Assembly: GCA_965153355.1 (NCBI GenBank)
Contig: OZ231127.1
Location: 80,724,001-80,788,000, forward strand
Source of the DNA: Flaccisagitta enflata
Taxonomy: Eukaryota; Chaetognatha; Sagittoidea; Aphragmophora
Reading direction: 5' to 3'
DNA length: 64,000 bases
Part shown: piece after piece, positions 54,161 to 64,000 of the stretch
How the letters are laid out: each line of letters starts with the position of its first letter
Numbering within the stretch: the first letter of the stretch is position 1
Position numbers and translations under genes: made by a program
The notes under the pieces: model-generated
The model's input: the letters and a program-made list of their open reading frames with translations, nothing else
What the model was told of the DNA's origin: nothing
Database searches by the model: none

Positions 54161-54690
54161 GGGCAGCAGCTCTGAAGGGGACAAATAACCTGTAGAACAC
54201 AGGGGGAATCTGCCCGGCCATTGGTCCGTCCATCCGCCCGTCCGTCCGTTCATCCCCCCCACCCCATCTTCAGGGCTTTGTCTCCCTTAGGGCCTATTCT
54301 GACCCAAATTCTGCCAAATAGCCCAAATCCAAGCAATATGGCCCAAATCTAAGCAAAATGGCCCAAATCAAAGCATTATGGCCCAAATCAAAGCATAATG
54401 GCCCAAATTTAGGTATCAGACGCCACATATAGGTCAAATAAGGGGTAAAATGGTGGACCTCAGGCCAGGATTGGAGTTTTCTTGGAAGATTTAGGCCATT
54501 TTGCTTAGATTTTGGCCACATTGCTTGGATTTGGGCTGTTTGGCAGAATTTGGGTCAGAATAGGCCCCAAAGGAGACAAAGCCCTGAGGATGGGGCGGGG
54601 GGACAGACGGACGGACGGTTGGACAAACGGACGGACTGACAGATTCCTTCCGTGTTCTGCAGGACTTTGTCCCCTTCGGGGCGGCTGCCC
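54161..54690. mobile_element. TIR element with inverted-repeat interior (copy 5)
   Basis: Ends GGGCAGCAGCTCTGAAGGGG and GGGGCGGCTGCCC; ACACAGGGGGAATC just inside. The interior (54272-54597) is itself an inverted repeat, TCAGGGCTTTGTCTCC against GGAGACAAAGCCCTGA. A (GACG)n tract lies at 54605-54640. Confidence 0.72.
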
Positions 54691-54780
54691 AAAAAGGCGA
54701 GTCATCCAAGGATCGCACATGGTCAGCGATACCCAATGCCCTGCTTGGAGTGATCAAGTGAAGTAGTGGAGTGAGAGTAG

Positions 54781-55264
54781 GGTAGCGGCCCCAAAGGGCC
54801 GATGTCCTGTAGGACACAGGGGTGAATTTCGAGAAGTCCTGAGGCGGATTTGAAGTCGGGATGGCAGAATTTAGTCCAAAAGTGCAGATTAGACGTTTGG
54901 GGGGCAGGCTTGAGGCCTAAAGAGTTGATTAGAGGCCTGAAGGGCGGATTGGAGGTCTGGAGGGCTTATTTGAGGTCTTGAGGGCAGATATGAGGTCTGG
55001 AGGGCAGATATGAGGTCTGGAGGGCTGATTTGAGCTCTTGAGGGCTAAATTCAGGTCTGAAAGGGCTACTTTGAGGACTCAAGAGGGTCAAAATCAGGCC
55101 TGAGACTGCAATGGCCAAGGGGGGATGGACGGAAGGACGGACGGACGGACGGATGGACAGACGGACGGATGGACAGATGGACGGATGGACAGACGGACGG
55201 ACGGACATCTTGAAATTCCCCCCTGTGTCCTACAGGACATCGGCCCTTAGCTTTGGGGCCGCTC
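54781..55264. mobile_element. TIR element with 20-22 bp minisatellite interior (copy 6)
   Basis: Only about 90 bp after copy 5, separated by the shared module GTCATCCAAGGATCGCACAT (54700-54780). Left end GGTAGCGGCCCCAAAGGGCC. The interior units GAGGTCTGGAGGGCAGATAT are the reverse of copy 4's. (GACG)n at 55130-55203. The right end has a short AGCTTT insertion. Confidence 0.75.
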
Positions 55265-55764
55265 CCTAAAAATCAGGGGCTGTTAAGCAGAGGTATTTTA
55301 ACATTACATTTGATTTTGGGACCTGAGTATCTTGCCCTTTAAAGGCGGGGCACCTTAAAAGGCGTTGTTATGGAGTTGGGGTTACACTGCACCGTATATA
55401 TCTCGGCTATAAAGCGTCGTAGCAAGATGTGGATTGCTCCATTAGATACAGCGTGAAAAGCGTTTTTGGTATGTTAATATTTTCTCTTATTATGGTGCAA
55501 GTTGAAATTTCTCTACTAACTACCAGAACCCAGAAATTAGCAATATGATTCTCCTTATAGAAAAAGATCAAAAGGTTCATTAGATTAAACAATTAGCAAT
55601 CATTGGACTAACTGAATTATGCCAAAAATCTATTCTAAAGTTTGCCCAGAAAATCACCATGAAGCCTCGTCATTGCCAATTGTTTGAACTACTTAACCTC
55701 CAGATCTTGAAGTCGCAAACGCGCTGCTCTAAATCTTGTCGTGTCCATCAGCCATGCACTGTGG
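55265..55764. other. TRPM-like intron, no gene seen
   Basis: GATGTGGATTGCTCCATTAG at 55426 recurs inverted and diverged at about 56760, possibly the ends of another inverted-repeat element. Confidence 0.45.
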
Positions 55765-56045
55765 CCCGTATACACCCCCGATGCAGACTGGGTACCAACC
55801 GACCACCTCGCCTACCCAAAACACCATCACCATGGCCCCTATACACCTCCAATGCAGACCAGGATCCAACCAACCACCTCACCTACCCAAAACAACATCA
55901 CCATGGCTCCTTTAAACCCCTGATGTAGACCGGGTACCAACCAAACACCTCGCCTACCCAAAACACCATCACCGTTGCCCCTATACAACCACGATGCAGA
56001 CCGGGTAGTACTTGGCGAGTACTAACCGACCACCTCGCCTACTCA
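55765..56045. repeat. Minisatellite, about 71-72 bp unit, four copies
   Basis: CACCTCGCCTACCCAAAACA with GATGCAGACCGGGTACCAAC recurs four times. Confidence 0.88.
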
Positions 56046-56102
56046 AAAACCGGTCCATCCGTCCGTGCATCACCAGTTCCTCCGTTGGTCCATCACATTC
56101 TT

Positions 56103-56250
56103 TTTAGATGCGTCCTCGCATCTCTATAAGAGAGTCTGTCCGTCCGTCGGTTCGTCGGTCCGTCGGTCCGTCCGTATGTCCGTTACGCCTCCTTGGAAAT
56201 CGCAGTTTTTGGCACTTTTCAGCCGCGAGGATGTCATGTATCTAGTCGTT
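56103..56250 (-). repeat. Hairpin-ended dispersed repeat, copy k (reverse)
   Basis: TTTTTAGATGCGTCCTCGCATCT start with hairpin AGATGCG/CGCATCT, then (GTCCGTCG)n. Confidence 0.72.
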
Positions 56251-56467
56251 ACGATATTTTGAGAGCCTCATTCGATACTAGGTCTTCATCTGTCTGTCCG
56301 TCCAAGTCTAGCGCCAAAGTCAATACACGCAGAGACACAGTCAGGACGTATCGTTGCCTGGTCGGGCTTGTTAGTTTGGGAGCTGTTTTTGCATTACTGC
56401 TCCTGCCCAACCGTCCGCGACTCGACTAGTCTTGTTCAAATTTCTGGGTGTTGGAGATTGTAAAGTT

Positions 56468-56672
56468 TTTAGTCGCGTGCACGCGACTCTACAACCCGCT
56501 TTGTCCGTCGATCGGTCGGTCGGTCGGTCGGTCGGTTGGTTGGTCACACTTTACTTTTTTTTATGATTTTATTTCTTTGACTTCACTGCTCCTGCCCAAA
56601 TGGTCTGGTGACCTCAAATATGGCCCCTGCCCACCCGAGAGCGACTTCGGAAGCCGTGTATCCGGCCTTGTT
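56468..56672 (-). repeat. Hairpin-ended dispersed repeat, copy l (reverse)
   Basis: TTTTT, then the perfect 18-nt palindrome AGTCGCGTGCACGCGACT (56471-56488), (GGTC)n, ACTGCTCCTGCCC, and end GTATCCGGCCTTGTTT. Best-preserved hairpin of the family. Confidence 0.78.
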
Positions 56673-56839
56673 TCTGGCAGTGTTGTAGAGAAATTTTATG
56701 TTACATCGTGATATCAGAAGTAAAACACAAAAAACAATTTTCGCGCTCTATCCAACGGCGCAATCCACATCCTTCTTCAATGATGAGAAGCCGAGATATG
56801 AAGGTTTCTTTTGGTGCATTCCAGCCCTATATCTTATTG

Positions 56840-57130
56840 AATTCCCCCCCCCCCCGGTTGGGGGGGGGATCAAAGGGTCTGAAGATAGGAAAGGAAATCA
56901 AAGGGGGAAAAAAGAGAAAAAAAAAAGAAATTTGGGGAAAATATAACTTTTGACAGTATCAAATCATAAAATTTAATTAGTAAAACACAATTTAACACTA
57001 TTTAATCCTTAACTACATTATTTTATTGCTATGTGGGGAAGAAAATCATAGATATAAAAATGCCGCGCAACGCGACGGGGGGAATAAAATCAAAGGCAGG
57101 GGGGGGGGGGAATCAAAGGCAACTCAATGA
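56840..57130 (+). repeat. Dispersed repeat matching 32195-32335
   Basis: GAAATTTGGGGAAAATATAAC through TTTATTGCTATGTGG, same orientation as the copy at 32.2 kb. It is framed by poly-C/poly-G runs and AATCAAAGG motifs. Confidence 0.8.
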
Positions 57131-57259
57131 TATACACCCCTGGTGCATTCCAAAAAGAATCATACTAAGAGGCACCTGAGTAATTTGCTATTAATTTCAA
57201 TCGAACTACATTTTCGATCAGTCTTTCCCTCCTTATCATTTTCTCTGGAAATGTCTTAC

Positions 57260-57420
57260 CTTGCAAGTAGTCGAATCGAACGAAGTCGTTTGTCTCGTAC
57301 ACAAACTTTTCATGAGGTTTCCCAGCACTTTTAAAGCAAATCTTGCCGTAAAGTGCTTCACCATCCTTCTCTGTGCCATTCTCCACAAAGTCTTCGAATC
57401 CACTGTATACTTTAACTGGC
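57260..57420 (-). CDS. TRPM-like channel, second visible exon
   Basis: Acceptor TTATTCAATACAG, donor TTGCAAG|GTAAGA. It encodes 53 codons, from PVKVYSGFEDFVENG through EALYGKICFKSAGKPHEKFV to FDYLQ. The YGKICF segment corresponds to the YGxIxF strand that opens the TRPM homology region. The donor leaves G, which joins AT at the start of the large exon to make Asp. The longer open frame around this exon (57165-57608) runs past both splice sites and is not coding there. Confidence 0.87.
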
Positions 57421-58466
57421 CTGTATTGAATAATGGAAATAGAAATAATTGTATCAGGCCACTCAATCGTCATTATGGTCAGTAATTCCCAATGCCCCAT
57501 GTTAATTTCATACTGTTGCGATGAGGTAATAGAGCAGCGGCCCCATAGCGGCCGATGACCAATGATTCCACACAGGGCAATTTTGTTTTTAATGCATTTA
57601 ATGTCCATTTAGGGCTCTTAAATGATAGGAGGGGGTCTTAGATACATAATGTTGGGCCTGAGATCCAAATGTGAGATCTTGGAAGCTAAGATTGAGGCTG
57701 TTGTGGCGTGACATGGGGCTTAAGAGGCTTGAGAATAAAGGACTGGAGGCCAGGCTTTTTACACTAGATAAAGACATTTTAGATGTTTTTGAATGTTTCT
57801 AAGGCATTTATAAGCCTCTATAAGCCACTTTTTACTTGGTCAGTTGGTATGTCCGTCTGTCCGTCACAAAGTTGTTTAAAGGGTGTTACAGCCAATTTCA
57901 AGACATTTTAAATGTTTTTTAAGGTTTTTATGTCATTCATTCACCTCTTTAAGCCACTTTTTTGTCCATCTGTCTGCCCGTCCATCCATCCGTCTGTCTG
58001 TCTCTCCATTGGTTAGTCAAAAAGATTTTTTTAAGACTTTTTGTTGCTAGTTCAAAGATCTTTTTAAATGTTTTAGTCTGTTCATCCGTCTGCTTGCCTG
58101 ACTTTTCTGAAAGTGCCCATAAGGCAGAACAGCCAATTATTTTATTCAACATCAACTAGTTTGAAAAATATTAACCTCACTAGGATTTTCTATTTTGATC
58201 TAAAAAGATGCAATTACACTTATCATGTCTACTGATGCTGTTGCACTTTTTACCTGTGTCGTAGAATCTAAAAATTAATTCTCATAAAAATTTTTGTTCC
58301 CCTGATTAAAGTCAATGCATTTTATACACAGTAATCATCCTAGAAATCAGGTCTTTCAATCGAAATGCGACGCACGCGACTTAGGTCTTATGACCTTCTT
58401 TTTTTTTCTTTTTTTCTTTTTTATAAGCGTCAATACAATAATTCAAAGGATTCCAGTGTGACTCAC
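57421..58466. other. TRPM-like intron between the two small exons
   Basis: A partial TIR-element end (AGCAGCGGCCCCATAGCGGC) lies at 57533-57562, without a matching right end. A degenerate 150-bp repeat with TTTAAGCCACTTTTT and GTCCGTCTGTCC lies at 57765-58110. No gene. Confidence 0.55.
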
Positions 58467-58632
58467 CCTTTCCGAGCATCAACAGGATGATCTTCCTCCT
58501 TGAGTCCGCACCAACAGTCGCCTTTACGATGAGGAACATATTGTTTGCATTTTCGCCCTCGAAACTGTTCTAGAACTGCGGTCTTTGAGGGCGGCTTCGG
58601 ATCCAGATCTACATGGCATTCCGACTGGTTCA
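58467..58632 (-). CDS. TRPM-like channel, N-terminal exon
   Basis: Acceptor TTTTTCGTCATTGCAG, donor CGGAAAGG|GTGAGT. It encodes 54 full codons including FRGRKCKQYVPHRKGDCWCG and a His four residues on. This is the Cys/His-rich segment at the start of TRPM proteins (pattern F-KR-C then CxCG then H). It ends with GG, which combines with G of the next exon into Gly. No further 5' exon was identified on the - strand up to 64000. Confidence 0.85.
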
Positions 58633-59035
58633 CTGCAATGACGAAAAAGGTACTGAGAAACACGGTCAATAGCTAGTCACTTGCGGATGGGCAGAGGCAG
58701 TATGTGGGTGCACGGGAGCTGTCATATGGCTGGGTTGGCTTTCTAAATAACCATATCTTATCTTTTATTCATAAATTCTAGTTAAATTGGCCTCTTAGGC
58801 AAGAGACGCAGTAGACAAGCTGCTTTGACAACAAAAAAAAAAAAAAACTTTCAAAATTGTGCCTTTAAGCGAGGGATGCCTCATTCCGCATAGGGCAGGG
58901 ACTAAGCCAGGGAGTCTTATTTACTGTATATAGGGCCATTCTTTTTTTTTCGACTTTTAGTATTGTGCATTATAACCTGTCGGAGGTAGAAGAATATGAT
59001 TTGGCTGTTTCACCCAATTCCAATTTCATGCACAG
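58633..59035. other. Upstream of the first visible TRPM-like exon, no exon found
   Basis: A decayed dispersed-repeat fragment (CACTTGCGGATGGGCAGAGGCAG) lies at 58677-58700. No upstream exon with a phase-1 donor could be picked out. Confidence 0.45.
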
Positions 59036-61885
59036 CAGACGTTCTGTTATGCCCCCATATTCATAGGGGAAGGCCGGCTCGCGATTAAATTGGTACTTTA
59101 TTGTATCAAAAAGCAATTTCAGGTCTTGTTAAGGATTTTCTACCTTCCCTGGAGTAACGGTTTTGGTTTTACTATCATGTGTAATAGGTGGTTGTTGGGA
59201 AAATGTCCAATTTTGGTCACTTTGGCCTCAAATTTAGGCCACTTCGCCTTTAAAATCGAACCTAAAATCCATGAGATTATCAAACTAGAGCTCAAGAGCT
59301 AACCAGTGGTGCAATCCGCATGTTTCTATCTTTATTTGTTTAGATTTGAGAGAGTTTTAAAGATGGGGCTTGAGAGGTTTTTTTTGCAGCATGAAATCTG
59401 GGGTTAATTTGGACATTTTTCACGTTTTTCACTGTATCGCGGCTTTGGATGGACCAATCTTTAAAAAATTGGTGACCAAATTGAAGAGTTTTTGATGCTC
59501 TAACTGGTTCTGGAAAAAATTTTGATTGATATGGCCTCAAAAAAAATTTATTTACTCTCAAAGCAGGTGAAAAAAGTCAAATTTTCATGTCCTTTAGGTT
59601 GTTTTTCATTGAAAAATTAAGCCACTTACAAACTGAAAATTGACTTAAAATCCATGAGCAAATCAAACTACAGCTCAAGAGCTAATCAGTGGTGCAATCG
59701 GCATGTCTATTTGCTTCTGAATTTGGATTTTACAAAACTTCAAAGATACAAGGGTATGGTGAAATGATGATTTTTCATTATTTTAGTCACTTTTAGCTCT
59801 AAATTTGGCCATTTTGCCTTTGAAATCGAAGGTAAAATCCATGAGATTATTAAACTAGAGCTCAAAGGCTAACTAGTGGTGCAATCCGCGTGTTTCCATC
59901 TTTTTTTGTAAAGATTTGAGAGGGTTTTAAAGATGGGGCTCATGAGAGCTTTTTTGCAACACAAAATGTGGGGAAAATTGGACATTTCTCACGTTTTTCA
60001 CTATATCTCAACTTTGCATCAACCGATTTTTAAAAAATTGGTGACCAAATTGAAGATTTTTTGATGCTCTAGCTTATCCTTGAAAAAATTTTGATCAATT
60101 TGACCTCCAAAAAATTTTATTGACTCTCAAAGCAGGTGTAAAAAGTCGAATTCTACTGTTATATAGAAAATTTTGGTTTTACCGATGCTGGGTACACAGC
60201 CATTAGGCAGTTGCTTGCGGGTAGGCAGGGTCAGAATGAAGATGGGCAGGGGCAGTCATACAGATGTTCAGGGGCTGTATATTGAATGAGCAGGGGCTAT
60301 GATACTCAGAACCTACTGACAGACCGACGGACCAACATGGCAAGGTGTAGAGTTGCACATCCGCGAATAAAAACCGCCTGAATGGCATTAGGTAAAACTT
60401 CAAACAAAGGCATAATTTCATGCGTCAATCCATCTTTTTTTCTGATATATTTCTGAATAGCATTTTTTTCTAATTTTAAAGAAATAAGGAAATATTTATG
60501 ATATTTTTGTAAAAAGAATCATTGAATCAATTAAGTAAAGAACATGGGAACAAATGTCGGTAAAAAAAGTTTTGTAGAAGAATTTAGGTTTTTTTTTTCA
60601 ATTTACACAATTTAATCTTATGTCTTCAGAATATGTCTAAATATGTTTTAAAAAAAATAGTAAAATTCACTATTTAGATTCTACAATCAATTATGTAAAG
60701 GAGAATTATATGAAATTGTTCATCTTCACTGAAGATCAAATTTTGTCTTTGTAAGCACTTTGACATGAAACTCGACTTTTTACACCTGCTTTGAGAGTCA
60801 ATAGAATTTTTTGGAGGCCAAATTGATCAAAATTTTTTCAAGGATAAGCTAGAGCATCAAAAAATCTTCAATTTGGTCACCAATTTTTTAAAAATCGGTT
60901 GATGCAAAGTTGAGATATAGTGAAAAACGTGAGAAATGTCCAATTTTCCCCACATTTTGTGTTGCAAAAAAGCTCTCATGAGCCCCATCTTTAAAACCCT
61001 CTCAAATCTTTACAAAAAAAGATGGAAACACGCGGATTGCACCACTAGTTAGCCTTTGAGCTCTAGTTTAATAATCTCATGGATTTTACCTTCGATTTCA
61101 AAGGCAAAATGGCCAAATTTAGAGCTAAAAGTGACTAAAATAATGAAAAATCATCATTTCACCATACCCTTGTATCTTTGAAGTTTTGTAAAATCCAAAT
61201 TCAGAAGCAAATAGACATGCCGATTGCACCACTGATTAGCTCTTGAGCTGTAGTTTGATTTGCTCATGGATTTTAAGTCAATTTTCAGTTTGTAAGTGGC
61301 TTAATTTTTCAATGAAAAACAACCTAAATGACATGAAAATTTGACTTTTTTCACCTGCTTTGAGAGTAAATAAATTTTTTTTGAGGCCATATCAATCAAA
61401 ATTTTTTCCAGAACCAGTTAGAGCATCAAAAACTCTTCAATTTGGTCACCAATTTTTTAAAGATTAGTCCATCCAAAGCCGCGATATAGTGAAAAACGTG
61501 AAAAATGTCCAAATTAACCCCAGATTTCATGCTGCAAAAAAAACCTCTCAAGCCCCATCTTTAAAACTCTCTCAAATCTAAACAAATAAAGATAAAAACA
61601 TGCGGATTGCACCACTGGTTAGCTCTTGAGCTCTAGTTTAATAATCTCATGGATTTTAGGTTCGATTTTAAAGGCGAAGTGGCCTAAATTTGAGGCCAAA
61701 GTGACCAAAATTGGACATTTTCCCAACAACCACCTATTACACATTATAGTAAAACCAAAACCGTTACTCCAGGGAAGGTAGAAAATCCTTAACAAGACCT
61801 GAAATTGCTTTTGGATACAATAAAGCACCAATTTAATCGCGAGCCGGCCTTCCCCTATGAATATGGGGGCATAACAGAACGTCTG
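59036..61885. mobile_element. hAT-like fold-back element with dimeric arms, 2850 bp
   Basis: Ends CAGACGTTCTGTTATGCC and complement, with an exact 8-bp target duplication ATGCACAG on both sides. Arms of about 1.12 kb (59036-60160 and 60765-61885) are nearly identical in inverted orientation. Within each arm about half the sequence is duplicated, e.g. AAAATCCATGAGATTAT at 59264 and 59835. The 600-bp centre holds a decayed hairpin-type repeat (60190-60372). Same family as 42547-43986. No transposase; the open frames in the arms are by-products. Confidence 0.87.
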
Positions 61886-62107
61886 ATGCACAGCTTATTC
61901 AAAGCCAAATATGAATTTCGGCTTAAATTTCAATAGAGAGAGAAAAAAAGATTCAATTCCCGCCTATTTCCGTCCAAAACTTTAGACTGCATTTATTGGA
62001 AAAAAAGTCGAATTATGTAATTCGACTTTTTGAAACGTGGGGTAGAAATAAAATTTCCCCATTTTGTTTTGCGGCAATTTGGGAAAGTCGTGCCATTTTC
62101 GGGGCGG

Positions 62108-62693
<586 letters not shown>

Positions 62694-62899
62694 CCCATAA
62701 CAAGCATTTACTTACTGTTAGAGTTGGGAAGAATCGTTCCATCAGTTATGAACTCGATATGACCTCCCTTCGTATAGGAGACCGACATTTTTGGCGAAGA
62801 AAATGTACTGACCCAAAAATATCATTTGCGGAAGCTTACATGGCTTTTTTTAGTGGCACTAAGCTTGACTATTTCCTAAGCTTTCATTTGTTAGAATAT

Positions 62900-63098
62900 C
62901 TAAGTGGACTTTTCCACTGCTTTATCGATGACAACAAGCTCGACGATTTCCGAATAAGTGAGATTTAAATACCGAATTGTCAACTGGCCTGGTACTTCCG
63001 ATACGGGTATCAACTCGTTTTTCCCCAAGTCTGGAAAGCTGAAACGACAATTCAAGAAGTCTCTATCGGTTTCTTTCTCCCCAGATTGACAGTTCGAC
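62900..63098 (-). pseudogene. Possible leucine-rich-repeat N-terminal fragment, broken
   Basis: On the - strand a frame reads NCQSGEKETDRDFLNC, then PDLGKNELIPVSEVPGQLT and IRYLNLTYSEIVEL before a stop. Two cysteines, a IP-x-VP motif and a I-xx-L-x-L-xx-S-x-I-xx-L strand match an LRR N-cap plus first repeat. After the stop at about 62900 the same frame again gives EIVKL 24 residues later, the LRR period, but with three stops. A CAG before the segment could be an acceptor. Weak evidence; may be a decayed exon or chance. Confidence 0.3.
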
Positions 63099-64000
63099 AA
63101 ATCGTATGACTGTATCTATCTGTCTGTCGGTCTCCTTATCCGTTTGTCTGTCTCCCTATCTGCCTAGATTTGCCTCTCTGATCTGATGCTGACTAGCTGA
63201 TTGTACAGACTAAACTGTACACCCCCTCACACTCAGTAGCTCTCTCTCTCTCTCTCTCTCTCTGACATTGGGATTTTTTTTGTTCCTCGCATAAAATGAT
63301 GTCATCATTCATAAATATCTATCAGTAATACTGATCCCGCATTATAAGTCTTTGATCGTGTAAATTCCAAGATTTCTTTAATTAAGTGGGGTAGAAGGAA
63401 GTTAACGGAAATATATCAATATACCCAAACTGAAACAAATGGAGAGGGCCTCGTGAAGAGAGAACCCTCACTTAATAGTTTTTACCTGCACCGCCCCTGA
63501 TTTGCCATAAAACAGAATCTGAAAAAAAACTTTCTTTTTCAGTCTAACCCAAAAACTGCTTGCCACACTAGGTGTAAGACCAACAAAGTCTGTCCGTCTG
63601 TCCGTCGGCATTACTTGGTTGTTGTTTTTTCAGCGTTTATGGGCGGCTTTTGCATCATTTCCACGGCTATCCACACTCGACTTTTCAACGTACCCGACAT
63701 ATTCTAAGTCTGCTTAAACAGATTATATGCGAGCTTTTCGATTCAACGATTTAGAAGGCGACATGAAAACAAGTTCTAATAAACCATTGTCTGTGCATGA
63801 TTGATCGTCAAGCGGACCAACAGACCAACAGATCGACACAAACGATTTCTCTGTGGCGCACGTATACGGATCAGATTCTGTGCTCATTAGCCCTCTTATT
63901 GTCAGAGCTTCACTTTTGTACGATGCTGCCACTTGGGCGTCGCGTCTCCAGCCACGGCAAGTTTTTAGAATGGCAAAATTTCCAAGCAGTTGTTGAAGTT
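63099..64000. other. Right end of window, no gene seen
   Basis: A TCTGTCTG patch at 63110-63160, a 24-bp (CT)n at 63240, and a decayed hairpin-type repeat near 63585-63700 (GTCCGTCTGTCCGTCGG). No supported gene. Confidence 0.5.

Larger units (their letters stand above)
49243..58632 (-). other. TRPM-like cation channel gene, 5' incomplete (gene-level entry)
   Basis: Three - strand exons (166, 161 and 3458 nt) splice in phase 2 and phase 1 into 1260 codons plus a stop; only the 5'-most split codon is open. The product has the TRPM order: N-terminal homology domain with the SLOG-like nucleotide-binding fold, helical MHR region, six-helix channel, TRP box and C-terminal coiled coil. It has no C-terminal kinase or Nudix domain. 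The first exon begins inside a codon ending TG, so the start lies in an upstream exon. If that exon ended in A, ATG itself would be the split codon. Confidence 0.92.

Noticed and set aside
57421-57608. Upstream part of the 147-residue - strand frame that contains a TRPM-like exon
   Set aside because: It lies beyond a good acceptor (CAATACAG), includes a TIR-element fragment and has no TRPM similarity; only 57260-57420 is coding.
59090-59302. 70-residue open frame ending KIHEIIKLELKS, found again inverted at 61619-61891
   Set aside because: It lies in both arms of the fold-back element, so its duplication follows from the palindrome. No domain, no splice context.
62759-62968. + strand frame with TKLDYF and NKLDDF spaced 24 residues, LRR-like
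   Set aside because: The opposite strand gives a clearer LRR N-cap plus repeat over the same bases; the + strand frame opens only because it runs out of the (CAA)n tract.

Overview
This window comes from an animal nuclear genome, most likely an invertebrate. The evidence is spliced genes with GT-AG introns of 0.4 to 23 kb, a replication-type linker histone ending in a histone stem-loop, a TRPM-family channel, a BPI/LBP-family lipid-binding protein, and a very heavy load of microsatellites and short inverted-repeat elements. I cannot name the phylum from sequence alone.

Three genes are supported. (1) On the + strand, the C-terminal half of a BPI/LBP-like protein is spread over five exons (4674-4823, 5733-5873, 28542-28669, 29084-29227, 40851-41034). 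The phases fit (0, 0, 2, 2) and give 248 codons plus a stop; the N-terminal half must lie left of the window. (2) Antisense inside its 22.7 kb second intron sits a single-exon linker histone H1 (25756-25139), with a 16-nt palindromic stem-loop 34 nt past the stop. (3) On the - strand, a TRPM-like cation channel is read from three exons (58632-58467, 57420-57260, 52700-49243). They splice in frame into 1260 residues and one or more 5' exons are missing. A possible fourth coding remnant is a broken leucine-rich-repeat N-terminus at 63098-62900 (-).

Region by region: 1-3.5 kb has minisatellites, a TIR element, a TA-flanked MITE and dispersed hairpin-ended repeats. 3.5-6.1 kb has the first two BPI exons and an unusual tandem array of the second exon's 3' end. 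6.1-25 kb is intron made mostly of (CT)n, (TG)n, (CTT)n, (CTTC)n, (ATGA)n and (GGAA)n tracts plus inverted-repeat elements. H1 follows, then a MITE, exons 3 and 4, further TIR elements, a nested transposon insertion with a 71-bp array (34.6-37.0 kb), and the last BPI exon preceded by duplicated acceptor sites. 41-49 kb is intergenic and holds a hAT-like fold-back in a 34-bp array and a 322-bp tandem duplication. 49-59 kb is TRPM with two more TIR elements in its introns. 59-62 kb is a 2.85 kb fold-back, and 62.1-62.7 kb a (GA)n-(CAA)n tract.

The most unusual observations are the tandem copies of exon ends with their splice sites in the BPI gene, a dispersed repeat family whose terminal hairpin shows compensatory changes between copies, a TIR family carrying interchangeable minisatellite interiors, and two hAT-like fold-backs with exact 8-bp target duplications, one with dimeric arms.
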